This document shows, piece after piece, positions 25,901 through 33,366 of a DNA stretch of 64,000 bases. This DNA comes from Nocardia sp. CNY236 (GTDB taxonomy: Bacteria > Actinomycetota > Actinomycetes > Mycobacteriales > Mycobacteriaceae), in contig NZ_AXVD01000017.1 in the NCBI RefSeq assembly GCF_000482385.1, forward strand, positions 100,649 to 164,648. The letters are read 5' to 3'. How positions within the stretch are numbered: the stretch's first letter is position 1; the number at the start of each line of letters is the position of its first letter. The notes below the pieces were generated by a model. That model did no database searches. It saw nothing but the letters and a program-made list of their open reading frames with translations, and was not told the DNA's origin. A program made the position numbers and the translations under genes.

Positions 25901-27119
25901 CGAGAGCATCGGCGTGGTGGTCGAGTTCTTGCGGGGTATAGCTGCGTGGGTTGGCATCCACGACGAGTTCGGCGGCGCCGCCACGTAGGTAGAGGTTGAT
26001 CGACAGATCTTCCACGGGTCCGGCGCTCAGGTTGTGTGCTCGTGCCTCGATGCCGGGCAGCGCCAGGTCGTAGTCGAAGGGCATGATATTGACGATCGGG
26101 CCCAGCAGGCGGCGTCCGCGACCGATCAGACCGAGTTCAGCGCGGAGTCGTTCGTGCCGGTAGCGCCCATGCCGCCGCGCCGTGCGCAGTCGGGTGGCGA
26201 TTCGGGTGGCGAGGTCGGCGACGGTGTCCTCCGGTTCGACCTGCACCGGTAGAGCCACGGCGTTGAGCACGGTGCACGGCACGGTGGCGGCGGCTGATCC
26301 GATGCGATTCATCATGGGTACGCCGAGTACGACGTCGTTTTCTGCGGTGCGGCGTGCGAGATAGATCGCGGCGGCGGCCACCATCGCCTCCACGACGCCG
26401 AAGTCGCTGCCGGGGGTCGGCTTCCATCTGGTGGGGGTGCGTCGGGTCCGCAGTGGTCGGGCCGTCGGTGGGCTCGGGGTCGTCGACAGCGTGGGGGCGC
26501 TGCGGTGGGTGAGCGTGGTCTGCCAGTAGGTTCCGTCTTCGGCGCACCGGCTGGATGCGTGATAGGCGTGGTCTTCGGCGATCACGTCGGCGAGGTCGGT
26601 GGTGAGGGGGGCCACTGTGGTGTCGGCTGTGGTGAGCGCGCGGTAGTGGTCGGCTACGCGTGTGGCGCACAAGGCGAAACCGTAGCCGTCCAACGCCACA
26701 TGGTGTGTCCGGTGGTGCCAATAGACTCGGTCGGGGGCGAGTACCAGTATGTGGTGGCGCGTGGTCACGCTGCGATACGGGTCCGCTGGCTGGCTGCGAT
26801 CGTCGTGCATGAACTGCAGCGCCGCGGCGTCGGGAGCATCGAGGTGGGTGAGGTCGTGTATGGATACGGGCACCGTGTGCGGGGGCTCGATCACCTGGCG
26901 GGGGCCGTTGGGGGTGGCTACCAGCCGGATGCGTTGCGCGGCGACGTCGGTGATCATTCGACCGATCGCCTCGGCGAGTATGTCGGGGTCGATGGGGCCG
27001 CGTAGTTCGAGGTATTCGGCGACCATGAACGTGTGTGGGTCGGGCCACAGGCGCTGGGCGTCGGCGATACCGTGCTGGGCTGCGGTGAGTGGGAGGGCGT
27101 GTGTGGGTTGGTGGGTCAT
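22950..27119 (-). CDS. single-module NRPS with terminal reductase (isonitrile lipopeptide synthetase, ScoA/Rv0101 type)
   Basis: 1389 residues with domain order C-A-T-R. Condensation: HHVALDG at 139-145. Adenylation: TSGTTGTPK from 595, NSYGPSE at 735-741, TGD at 825-827, Lys930 in TSNLKADR. Carrier: GGTS with phosphopantetheine Ser980. Reductase: TGATGFLG at 1059-1066 and the SDR pair Tyr1207/Lys1211. By hand alignment the A-domain pocket begins D640, T641, E644, I712, H734, S736. In characterised clusters (Streptomyces ScoA, M. tuberculosis Rv0101) the enzyme joins beta-isocyano acyl chains to lysine-type residues and releases the product reductively. One module here, as in ScoA; Rv0101 has two. 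Last gene of the operon. Confidence 0.9.
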   Translation of the reverse strand: MTHQPTHALPLTAAQHGIADAQRLWPDPHTFMVAEYLELRGPIDPDILAEAIGRMITDVAAQRIRLVATPNGPRQVIEPPHTVPVSIHDLTHLDAPDAAALQFMHDDRSQPADPYRSVTTRHHILVLAPDRVYWHHRTHHVALDGYGFALCATRVADHYRALTTADTTVAPLTTDLADVIAEDHAYHASSRCAEDGTYWQTTLTHRSAPTLSTTPSPPTARPLRTRRTPTRWKPTPGSDFGVVEAMVAAAAIYLARRTAENDVVLGVPMMNRIGSAAATVPCTVLNAVALPVQVEPEDTVADLATRIATRLRTARRHGRYRHERLRAELGLIGRGRRLLGPIVNIMPFDYDLALPGIEARAHNLSAGPVEDLSINLYLRGGAAELVVDANPRSYTPQELDHHADALVHALESAATHNTRPVRDLGVTFVPIQAPRPNPALDPITRFRRWAALDPTAPALVTGEHRLSRAELLAQSHSRASELIAIGVDDDDIVAILPSGDGCSDIISILATQLAGAAHVALDLTMPVEDLRALLEALAPSTVIRSPRHIDLAAAVAPGITAIAFPTTQPPATALPETAQPEPTPSRRAAGYAVLTSGTTGTPKAVRVSGAALAAFAADAVDRYQWQPQDRVVQFGPLHADTSIEEIFPTLAAGACVIATNPTQRRSLTDLLDHAHRTEATVLDLPTAIWHELAIAVDAGAITLPATIRQIVIGGEEASPELVARWSRRDNPVLHNSYGPSEAAVVCASTDISADHDPQHPVPLGRLFPRIGAFLAVDRFDPDHGPTVGHLHLYGPMLADGYLPANTATGFRTVQLQHESIRAFATGDRVRVHANGILEFIERSDGVVKIAGHRVGIRTIEDILRREPGVSDALVTRRGEFALDALVTLDIPHPPEWLDTLRQRLSDHIPPAWVPARIIAVDHLPRTSNLKADRTALDAPETRHESRTASGTDQILRVFRTVLGRDDLTAEEDFFAAGGTSMQTIALANRLTVLTGHPITVDEILAHPTAADLAARTTDHTARTDTPDMDREIATLRTLLAASSPPAPPTTPSPGRVLLTGATGFLGAYLLAELLASTDHDIVALIRADSTDHAYDRLRGAFTAVSAAHHFHTAWNARRLSIVLGDCTTPNFGAESAAFAGVSHIVHNAAAISAVRSYQSLRTVNVTAAHHTLRLARDCGAALTLVSTATAAGPRGALAAPATLPTGYAQSKCVAEHLFAVAATEFAVPSTIARLGRVLPHPSDPRDPDHDFLHDLATAATAVGALPHTEVREPMVRADVAAQTIIEATKEAATTTPRILDLLGPEPIAVAAVLAHATTLHTTTIPLARWRAEISACEDIDPPLRTAVQRWCDIQLAGFDPDWTSDHTTPTPELSASDVSDLLRLGNTAP

Positions 27120-27143
27120 GCCGATCCGGTCGACGTGCTGTGG

Positions 27144-27374
27144 TCAGCGTGCTGCATCGGTCAACGTGAGTAGCCACACCCCTACGACTGGTTTGTCGGC
27201 CAGTTCGGCGAAGCCGACCTGTGCGCCGGACGCGCGCCAGCGGTCGACGAGTGTGGTGAGCCGGATCGAGTCGAGTCCGAGATCGGTCAAGTCGGTATCG
27301 GTGTGCAGTTCGGTCGGTTCGGTGTGGAGTACGTCGGCGATGTCGGCGATCACGCGTTCTCGGCTCAAGCGCAT
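27144..27374 (-). CDS. acyl carrier protein of the isonitrile lipopeptide cluster (ScoB/Rv0100 type)
   Basis: 76 residues. The phosphopantetheine site is LGLDSIRL with Ser36. In the homologous pathway this carrier receives an enoyl chain from the ligase, then glycine is added and converted to the isonitrile, and the product is passed to the NRPS. The gene lies 24 bases upstream of the NRPS and 70 bases downstream of the ligase on the same strand. Length agrees with Rv0100 (78). Confidence 0.85.
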   Translation of the reverse strand: MRLSRERVIADIADVLHTEPTELHTDTDLTDLGLDSIRLTTLVDRWRASGAQVGFAELADKPVVGVWLLTLTDAAR

Positions 27375-27444
27375 TCGGTGGTCCTCTTTTCGACGCTGAC
27401 ACGGTGGGCCGTGTCAGCGGTGTACGGGTCGTGGTGGGTGGGTT

Positions 27445-28986
27445 TCAGTTGACGCGCCGGTAGCGGTCGGCCCAATACGGTTCGCGCAGTTCGCGGCGCA
27501 GGATCTTGCCGCTGGGGTTGCGCGGAATGGCATCGACGAACTCGTACTGGGTCGGGGTTTTGAAGGTGGCGAGTCGGCCGTGCAGGAATCGCGCCAGGTC
27601 CGAGGTTCGCAGGTCCATGTCCGGGTGGGCGACGACGAACGCCTGCACGCGTTCACCCCAGGTGTCGTCGGGGGCGCCGACCACCGCGGCGTCGTACACC
27701 GCGGGATGTTCGGTGAGCGTCTTCTCCACTTCGGCGGGGTAGACGTTTTCGCCGCCGACGATGATGAGGTCTTTGATCCGGTCGCGGATCACGAGATAGC
27801 CGTCCGCATCGAGATATCCGGCATCGCCGGTGCGAATCCAGCCGTCGGACAAGGTTGCTGCGGTGGCCTCGGGGTCGGCGAAGTACTCGACCATTCGCGC
27901 CGGGCTGCGCACGAACACCTCCCCCGATTCTCCTATCTCGGTAGGCGTTCCGTCCGTGGTGCGGATCTGGATGTCCACCCCCGGATACGGTTTTCCCGCA
28001 GCATGCAGGCGTGGAGCTTCGCCGATGTGCTCGGCGGGCGGGAGACACAGTGCGGTGTTTCCGGTCTCGGTCAGCCCGTAGATTTGAGCGAACTCACAGC
28101 CGAAGGTGTCGAGGGCATGCGCGAGTAGGTGTGGTCCGATCGGCGCGCCGCCGTAGACGATCTTGCGTAGCGAGGTGAACCGTGTCGCGCCGACGTCGGG
28201 TTCCGACAGCATCATCGACAGCATTGCCGGGACCAGGCAGGTGGTGGTGACCGCGTTGCGTTGGATCGTCGCGATCGCGGTGGCCGGGGTGAAGGCGGGA
28301 ATCACCACGTTGGTCACACCAGCGTTGAGACCTTGGGTGGCCCACCACAATCCACCGATGTGGAATGCCGGCAGTGCGATCAAGTTGATATCGGTCTCGC
28401 GCCAATCGATCCAGTCCAGTCCGGCGCTCTCCAGCAGTGCGCGTACCGCGAAGAAGCTACGGTGGGCCAGTACCACGCCTTTGGGTCTGCCGGTTGTGCC
28501 GCTGGTGTACATCTGTACGACAGGTGTGTCCGGGGTCGCTGCGAACACGGTGTCGTCGCTGTGATGGGTTCTCGTGCGCCACGACTGCAGTTGGGTGAGT
28601 GTCAGAACCGGGCAGGTGGCAGTGGTGGTGCGGGTGGGGTCGTCGGTGATGACGATGCGAGGGTGACTGTGGTCGAGGATAGCGGCGATTTCATCGGCAG
28701 CCAGCCGCCAGCTGATCGGAACCAGTACGGCGCCGAGGGTGGCGCAGGCATAGAGCAGTTCGAAGACCGCGGGGGTGTCTTTGGCCACGTGCACGACTCG
28801 GTCGCCCTCGCCGACGCCGGTATCGCGCAGGGCTGCGGCGAGCGCGGCCGCATGGTCGGCGAGGGCGGCGTAAGTGGTGGTCGTGGGTGCGTCGATCGAT
28901 ACGGGGTGGTCGATCAGTGCGGGGTGGTCGGCGTGGGTGGTTGCGTGCTGTCGCAGGATGGTGACCAGCGTGGGCGGCCGAGTCAT
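27445..28986 (-). CDS. fatty acyl-ACP/CoA ligase (ScoC/FadD10 type)
   Basis: 513 residues of the ANL superfamily: P-loop MYTSGTTGRPKGVVLAH near 165, IYGLTETGN near 300, GWIRTGDAGYLDADGYL near 390, and the catalytic Lys in NPSGKILRREL near the C-terminus. In the M. tuberculosis operon the same position is held by FadD10, which loads an activated fatty acid directly onto the carrier protein without a CoA thioester. The start ATG overlaps the stop of the preceding thioesterase gene by four bases (28983-28986), so the two are coupled. Confidence 0.85.
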   Translation of the reverse strand: MTRPPTLVTILRQHATTHADHPALIDHPVSIDAPTTTTYAALADHAAALAAALRDTGVGEGDRVVHVAKDTPAVFELLYACATLGAVLVPISWRLAADEIAAILDHSHPRIVITDDPTRTTTATCPVLTLTQLQSWRTRTHHSDDTVFAATPDTPVVQMYTSGTTGRPKGVVLAHRSFFAVRALLESAGLDWIDWRETDINLIALPAFHIGGLWWATQGLNAGVTNVVIPAFTPATAIATIQRNAVTTTCLVPAMLSMMLSEPDVGATRFTSLRKIVYGGAPIGPHLLAHALDTFGCEFAQIYGLTETGNTALCLPPAEHIGEAPRLHAAGKPYPGVDIQIRTTDGTPTEIGESGEVFVRSPARMVEYFADPEATAATLSDGWIRTGDAGYLDADGYLVIRDRIKDLIIVGGENVYPAEVEKTLTEHPAVYDAAVVGAPDDTWGERVQAFVVAHPDMDLRTSDLARFLHGRLATFKTPTQYEFVDAIPRNPSGKILRRELREPYWADRYRRVN

Positions 28987-29570
28987 CGGTCGGCCTTCGG
29001 GTGGGCTCGGCCGGTTTTCGGGTGCGTATGGGCTGGCGGGTCCACCAGGACGATTTCGACATCGCCACTGGCGCTGCCGGCGCCGGAGTCGGTGAATTCG
29101 ATGTGGGTGTGCAGGGCGAGCAGTGGTTGGGAACGATGCCGGAATTCGATGTCGTCGATGGTCAGCTCGGCGCGGTAGGCGCGCGAGTTCACCGGTCGAC
29201 GGAATCGACTGTGGAATGTGCTGATGAGCACCGAGGGCAGCTGGCGTGCCCAGTAATCGGTCAGGGTCCAGTCCACCAGGTGAGGGATGGATCGGTCTCG
29301 GATCGCCGCGGCCAGGGTGTAGTAGAACAGCTGGTTGTAGGAAATGTTGAACTCGACGGCGTTGAAGTGGCCGGTATCGGTGATGTAACAGGATTCTGCG
29401 ATGGAGAACGCGCCTACTCCGACGACCTGGTCGCCGCGGCGGTGCGCTGCAGCGTGTCGGAGGTAGATGGTGCCTTTGTCGGCGTATGGGCGCATGGCGC
29501 GTTCGAGGAGTGCGCTGTCGTCGGGCGCGCTGTCGGACCGGGGTGCGGTTGCCGGTGAGGTGGCGGTCAT
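28983..29570 (-). CDS. FcoT-family hot-dog thioesterase (ScoD/Rv0098 type)
   Basis: 195 residues from the ATG at 29570, which overlaps the oxygenase stop by four bases; the frame runs on upstream without an initiation site. The sequence matches the FcoT pattern: KGTIYLRHAAAHRRGDQVVGVGAFSIAESCYITDTGHFNAVEFNISYNQLFYYTLA and the terminal HTHIEFTDS strand. In the isonitrile pathway ScoD/Rv0098-type enzymes were described as thioesterases and later as catalysing addition of glycine to the enoyl thioester and release of the product. Family 183-200 residues, as here. The coupled start supports operon membership. Confidence 0.85.
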   Translation of the reverse strand: MTATSPATAPRSDSAPDDSALLERAMRPYADKGTIYLRHAAAHRRGDQVVGVGAFSIAESCYITDTGHFNAVEFNISYNQLFYYTLAAAIRDRSIPHLVDWTLTDYWARQLPSVLISTFHSRFRRPVNSRAYRAELTIDDIEFRHRSQPLLALHTHIEFTDSGAGSASGDVEIVLVDPPAHTHPKTGRAHPKADR

Positions 29571-30454
29571 GTGGGCTCCTGGGCGCTGAGGGGGTGGTCG
29601 TCGAGTACGGTCACGCGCCAGGACTCGGTTGCCTCGTTGCCCGGATTGTGCAGCGCGCGGTGGACGAGTGTGCGGTTGTCCCACAGAACCAAGTCGCCGG
29701 GCTCATAGGATTGTAGGAAGATGTTGTCGTGGGCACAGTGTTCGTCGAGCTGTCCGCATTCGGCGAGTATCTGTGACAGGAGTGACTCCGGAAGCGGTTG
29801 TCCAGAGGCGTGTTCGATGGCGTAGGTGAATGCCTCCGACAGGTACAGCACCCGTTCCCCGGTAATCGGATGGATCAGTACGGAAGGCCATCGTTGTGCG
29901 GGGGTGATGCGTTCGACGTCCGCGATGACCTCGGCGAGGGGGCGGAACACATCCGTGGGGCGGATCTTGACGTATCGTCGGGCGCTGTGCCAGCAGAATG
30001 TGTCGGTGATCGCTTCGCGCAACTGCGGAGTGAGTCGTCGATATGCGTCGGCCATGTCGATGAAATAGGTGCCGCGGCTGGCGGTGGGCAATTGTTGTGG
30101 GTAGAACAGGGTGACAGCGAACGGTGTGGGCATGAATTGGTAGTCGCAGTGCCAGAATGCCCCGGTCTTGGGGACGCCTATTCGTCCGGTTTCGCGGTGA
30201 ACGTTCGAGGAGACGAAGACGAACTCGCTGTCGGGGTGGTGGTACATGGGTTCGTAGTACGGCACCGGGGTGCCGAATTCTGCTCCCAAAGCTACGAAAT
30301 CGGCGCTGTCGAGCGTTTGACTTTTGAGTACGACGATCTTGTCGTGGTAGATGTGTCGGCGTAGCGTTGCCAGATCGTCCGAGCTGGCCGTGGCCGAGGC
30401 GAATTCGTGGACTTCGACGCCGCGACGCTGCCCGGGGCGGGTGACGACCTTCAT
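29567..30454 (-). CDS. Fe(II)/2-oxoglutarate oxygenase forming the isonitrile group (ScoE/Rv0097 type)
   Basis: 295 residues, TauD family. The iron facial triad is H102-x-D104 in FWHCDYQF and His265 in WDNRTLVHRAL; Arg280 would bind 2-oxoglutarate. Adjacent Tyr66 and Tyr67 (PYYEPMYHH) and Lys163 resemble the substrate contacts reported for ScoE, which converts a carboxymethylated beta-amino acid into an isonitrile by oxidative decarboxylation. GAGAGG lies four bases before the ATG. This is the first gene of the five-gene unit; order oxygenase, thioesterase, ligase, carrier, NRPS matches Rv0097-Rv0101. Confidence 0.88.
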   Translation of the reverse strand: MKVVTRPGQRRGVEVHEFASATASSDDLATLRRHIYHDKIVVLKSQTLDSADFVALGAEFGTPVPYYEPMYHHPDSEFVFVSSNVHRETGRIGVPKTGAFWHCDYQFMPTPFAVTLFYPQQLPTASRGTYFIDMADAYRRLTPQLREAITDTFCWHSARRYVKIRPTDVFRPLAEVIADVERITPAQRWPSVLIHPITGERVLYLSEAFTYAIEHASGQPLPESLLSQILAECGQLDEHCAHDNIFLQSYEPGDLVLWDNRTLVHRALHNPGNEATESWRVTVLDDHPLSAQEPT

Positions 30455-30543
30455 ATGACCTCTCTAGTTTTCCTTGTGGCCCAGCAGTTGTGCTTCGTCG
30501 GTTTCGGTTCCTGTTGTTGTGGTGGTCTATTCGTGTCGGCGCG

Positions 30544-30571
30544 CCTGCGGCGGCGCGTATACCGCCGCAGG
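30544..30571. terminator. GC-rich hairpin after mspA
   Basis: CCTGCGGCGG (30544-30553) pairs perfectly with CCGCCGCAGG (30562-30571) around eight bases, seven bases past the mspA stop on the minus strand. Without a U tract it may be a terminator or a partial read-through point between mspA and the isonitrile operon 90 bases further. Confidence 0.55.
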
Positions 30572-30578
30572 GTGGTAC

Positions 30579-31223
30579 TCAGATGTCCCAGACGCGGCCC
30601 AGTGTCGTCACGGTATCGCCGGAATCACTGACGACGGTGACGTACGGTTGGACGGTCGCCGGGCCCACGACACCGGTCACGGTGCCGAGAAAGTTCACGA
30701 TCCTGATGTATCCCTCGGAGCCGGAGATCGGGCCGCTGGCGATTTCCACTTGCTCGACACCGGGACCGAAACCGACTTCGATCTCGCCGGTAAGGCTCGG
30801 GATGAGGCTGCCGTTGAAACCGAGACCGGGCTGCATCATGTTGACATTGAAGCCGAACGAGGGAGTGGTGTAGCCGACTTTGATCTTACCGCCGACCGTG
30901 GCCGGATAGCCGATGAGATAGCCGATCTTGATGGTGCCGGTGAAGTCCTCTGCCATGTCGCCGGACACCGCGAACTCGGCCTTGCCCTCGTGCAGCCACT
31001 GGCGGGTCAGCGGATTGCGGTCCAACGGAGGCACACCCCGTACCACGGTGTCGGCTTGGATCGCACTGATCGAGCGCTCGTGTGCATCGACGACACTGTC
31101 GATGCTGTCGGTGGCCGCGGCCGCGGCGCCACCGCCGAGAGTGAGCGCTACCGCGGTGGCGAGCCCCATGACCGTCAGCCTGGTGCGGCGGCCGGTGTAT
31201 GGGTGCGCGTTGACTGTCTTCAT
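30579..31223 (-). CDS. MspA-family outer membrane porin
   Basis: 214 residues from the ATG at 31223 (AAAAGGGAAG upstream); the frame is open to 31274 without an initiation signal. A signal peptide ends near Ala37 (GLATAVALTLGGGAAAAA). The mature part is rich in alternating beta-strands typical of MspA: KAEFAVSGDMAEDFTGTIKIGYLIGYPATVGGKIKVGYTTP. MspA octamers form water-filled pores through the mycolate layer of Mycobacteria and Nocardia, and in mycobacteria they admit copper and small nutrients. Position directly upstream of the isonitrile genes and downstream of a metal importer suggests uptake of a metal or metal-chalkophore complex across the outer layer. Confidence 0.88.
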   Translation of the reverse strand: MKTVNAHPYTGRRTRLTVMGLATAVALTLGGGAAAAATDSIDSVVDAHERSISAIQADTVVRGVPPLDRNPLTRQWLHEGKAEFAVSGDMAEDFTGTIKIGYLIGYPATVGGKIKVGYTTPSFGFNVNMMQPGLGFNGSLIPSLTGEIEVGFGPGVEQVEIASGPISGSEGYIRIVNFLGTVTGVVGPATVQPYVTVVSDSGDTVTTLGRVWDI

Positions 31224-31275
31224 TCTTCCCTTTTCATCTCTGTATCCGTCGCCGGCGTTGGCGGGGCAGATCATC

Positions 31276-31330
31276 GGGCGCGGTGCCGATGGCGGGCGCG
31301 GGACCGATGGTCGGGCGCGGGACCGGTCGG
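31276..31330. repeat. three imperfect 18-19-bp tandem repeats
   Basis: Units starting GGGCGCGG at 31276, 31294 and 31313 (each ending in a form of CCGATGG). They lie in the mspA 5' untranslated region between the ECF-type promoter and the start codon, and may affect leader structure. Confidence 0.6.
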
Positions 31331-31370
31331 ATCATGAAAGGTCCGAGGTTCGGGCCGACTCGAAGCACAA

Positions 31371-31396
31371 GTCGGATGGGTAGCGGTCCTGGTTCC
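31371..31396 (-). promoter_or_regulatory. ECF-sigma-type promoter upstream of mspA
   Basis: On the minus strand GGAAC (31396-31392), 17-base spacer, CGAC (31374-31371). It is located right after the ABC ATPase stop, about 148 bases before the mspA start. Same motif as upstream of ctaG, copA and the importer. Confidence 0.4.
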
Positions 31397-31417
31397 GGCG
31401 GCGCACTGTGCGGTGTG

Positions 31418-32290
31418 TCACGGTGGTGTCGATGGATCGTCGTCGCGCGCTGTGGCGGTGCTGGTTTCGCGCGCTGTGGCGGTGCTGGTTTCGGGGGGAA
31501 GCCCCATCACGACGTGCGGACGCCCGGTGAGCGGGTTGTCGATCACTCGCGCGCAGACACCGAATACGCGCAGCAGCAGGTCCGCGGTGATGGTGGCCAC
31601 CGGCTCGCCCGCCGCGGCCACCCGCCCGTCCTGCAGGACGATCACATGGTCGGCATAGGCCAGGGCCAGGCCGAGGTCGTGAATCGCGAGAACGATTGTC
31701 GTATCGAGTTCTCGCAGTAGATGCAGCAACGCCAACTGGGCATGAATATCGAGGTGATTGGTGGGTTCGTCGAGCAGGATCACCGGAGCTTGTTGCGCCA
31801 ACGCACGTGCGAGCAGAACCCGTTGGCGTTCCCCGCCCGACAGGGCGGTGAACGGACGCTCGGCGAAGCCGTCGACGCCGACGCGCCGCATCGCGGCGAA
31901 GACGATGTCGCGGTCGCTGTCGGAATCACGCTGTAGGTAGCTCTTGTGCGGCGCACGTCCCATGGCCACGACCTCGGCGACGGTGAAATCGGCAGTGTCA
32001 CCCTGATGTTGGGTGACCACCGCGCGGATACGCGCCATCTGCTTGGTCGAGGACTTCCATACGTCACGCCCATCGATATAGGCCGCACCCGCGCTCGGTT
32101 TGCACGCGCGATAGACCGTGCGCAGCAGCGTCGACTTCCCCGAGCCGTTCGGGCCGACGATCGCGGTGACCTGCTTCGGCGCGGCGGTCAGGTCGATGGA
32201 CTCCACCAGCGTCGCACCGTCGATGGTCACACCCAACCCTTCGACGTTCACCGCGACACCCGGGTCGATGGCACCGTCGGGTGTGGTCAT
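31418..32290 (-). CDS. ABC importer ATPase, FecE/FhuC type (metal-chelate uptake)
   Basis: 290 residues from the ATG at 32290, overlapping the permease stop by four bases. Walker A GPNGSGKS is at 46-53, followed by the Q loop TQHQGDTADFTV, signature LSGGERQRV, Walker B VILLDEPTNHLD and switch His in AIHDLG. The sequence is typical of siderophore, haem and cobalamin importers. It forms one operon with the permease (32287) and binding protein (33341). The last 24 residues contain two copies of ETSTATAR from a 24-base tandem duplication. Confidence 0.9.
   Translation of the reverse strand: MTTPDGAIDPGVAVNVEGLGVTIDGATLVESIDLTAAPKQVTAIVGPNGSGKSTLLRTVYRACKPSAGAAYIDGRDVWKSSTKQMARIRAVVTQHQGDTADFTVAEVVAMGRAPHKSYLQRDSDSDRDIVFAAMRRVGVDGFAERPFTALSGGERQRVLLARALAQQAPVILLDEPTNHLDIHAQLALLHLLRELDTTIVLAIHDLGLALAYADHVIVLQDGRVAAAGEPVATITADLLLRVFGVCARVIDNPLTGRPHVVMGLPPETSTATARETSTATARDDDPSTPP
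31447..31494. repeat. 24-bp tandem duplication at the ATPase C-terminus
   Basis: The unit beginning GCGCTGTGGCGGTGC is present twice (31447-31470 and 31471-31494, one difference). It encodes ETSTATAR twice in frame. Confidence 0.8.
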
Positions 32291-33366
32291 ACCGCGCCTC
32301 CAGATCTGCTGCGTTTGAGCAGCCACAGGAAGAAGGGCCCGCCGAGTGCCGCAGTGAAGATGGTCAACGGGTATTCGTTCGGGGTGTCGATCGCACGGGC
32401 GGCGAGGTCGATCACGATGAGAAACGCCGCACCGAATACTGCTGCGGCGGGCAGGAGTCGGCGATAGTCCGCCCCCGCCGCGAACCGGGCGAGATGGGGG
32501 ATGATCAGGCCCACGAATCCGACGCCGCCGGCAATGCTCACCGACAGCCCGGTGAGCACCGCGACGATCACGATCAACTTCAGGCGTAACCGGTGCACGT
32601 CGATGCCCAAGGCCACTGCGTCGTCGTCGCCCATCGACAGTGCGTTGAGCCCGCGACCTTGCATGAGCAACCATCCCAGGCAGGCCACGGCCAGCGCAGC
32701 GGGCAGTGCCAGCGCGCCGGGTCGCGCATCGGCGACACTGCCCATCATCCAGAACAAGATGCCGCGTATCTCCGCAGGTTCCGAGCGCAGCTGAATCAGA
32801 CTCGTCGCCGCTGCGGCGACCTGTCCTACCGCGACACCGGCCAGCACGATGCGGGGGCCGGTGAATTGGCCGTTGTGGTGGGCGAACAGCAGGACCAGCA
32901 ACAGCGCTGCGCTCGCCCCGACGAACCCGGCCACCGGGACGCCGAGATTGCGAATCCACAGCGCCGATGCCGAGGACATCACCGCCACGGCGGCCAACGC
33001 CGCACCCGAGGAGACACCCAACACGAACGGGTCGGCCAAGGGGTTGCGCACCATGCCTTGCAGGACCGCACCCGCGACCGACAGCGCTGCACCGACGACC
33101 ATCGCAGCGAGCACCCGCGGTAGCCGCAACTGCCAGACGATCATCGCCGACAGGGGGTCTGGCTCCGGGCCCAGGTGCAGGGCGTGGAATCGTATCGTGG
33201 CCCATACCTCGCTCAGCGCAACTGGAACCGAGCCGAGCGCTATCGCCGCCAGGCACGCCAGCGCGACGGTGAGTGCGCCGACGGTGAGAATCCCGGTGGG
33301 CGTGAGGCGCCCGGAGCGCGCCCAGCGGGTGGGCGGTGGGTCAGAACGCCGAAGGGTGGGCGACAC
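32287..33366 (-). CDS. FecCD-family ABC importer permease
   Basis: 359 residues from the GTG at 33366, chosen by family length; the frame is open further upstream over the binding-protein gene. About ten helices with the signatures LRLPRVLAAMVVGAALSVAGAVLQGMVRNPLADPFVLGVSSGAAL and the coupling helix region VGFVGLIIPHLAR. These BtuC/FecCD permeases import siderophores, haem, cobalamin or other metal complexes. It overlaps the binding-protein stop by 26 bases and the ATPase start by four. In this context the cargo could be the metal-loaded isonitrile lipopeptide. Confidence 0.85.
   Translation of the reverse strand: MSPTLRRSDPPPTRWARSGRLTPTGILTVGALTVALACLAAIALGSVPVALSEVWATIRFHALHLGPEPDPLSAMIVWQLRLPRVLAAMVVGAALSVAGAVLQGMVRNPLADPFVLGVSSGAALAAVAVMSSASALWIRNLGVPVAGFVGASAALLLVLLFAHHNGQFTGPRIVLAGVAVGQVAAAATSLIQLRSEPAEIRGILFWMMGSVADARPGALALPAALAVACLGWLLMQGRGLNALSMGDDDAVALGIDVHRLRLKLIVIVAVLTGLSVSIAGGVGFVGLIIPHLARFAAGADYRRLLPAAAVFGAAFLIVIDLAARAIDTPNEYPLTIFTAALGGPFFLWLLKRSRSGGAV

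Noticed and set aside
31276..31330. Tandem repeats as a CRISPR array
   Set aside because: Units are adjacent without spacers and only three in number.
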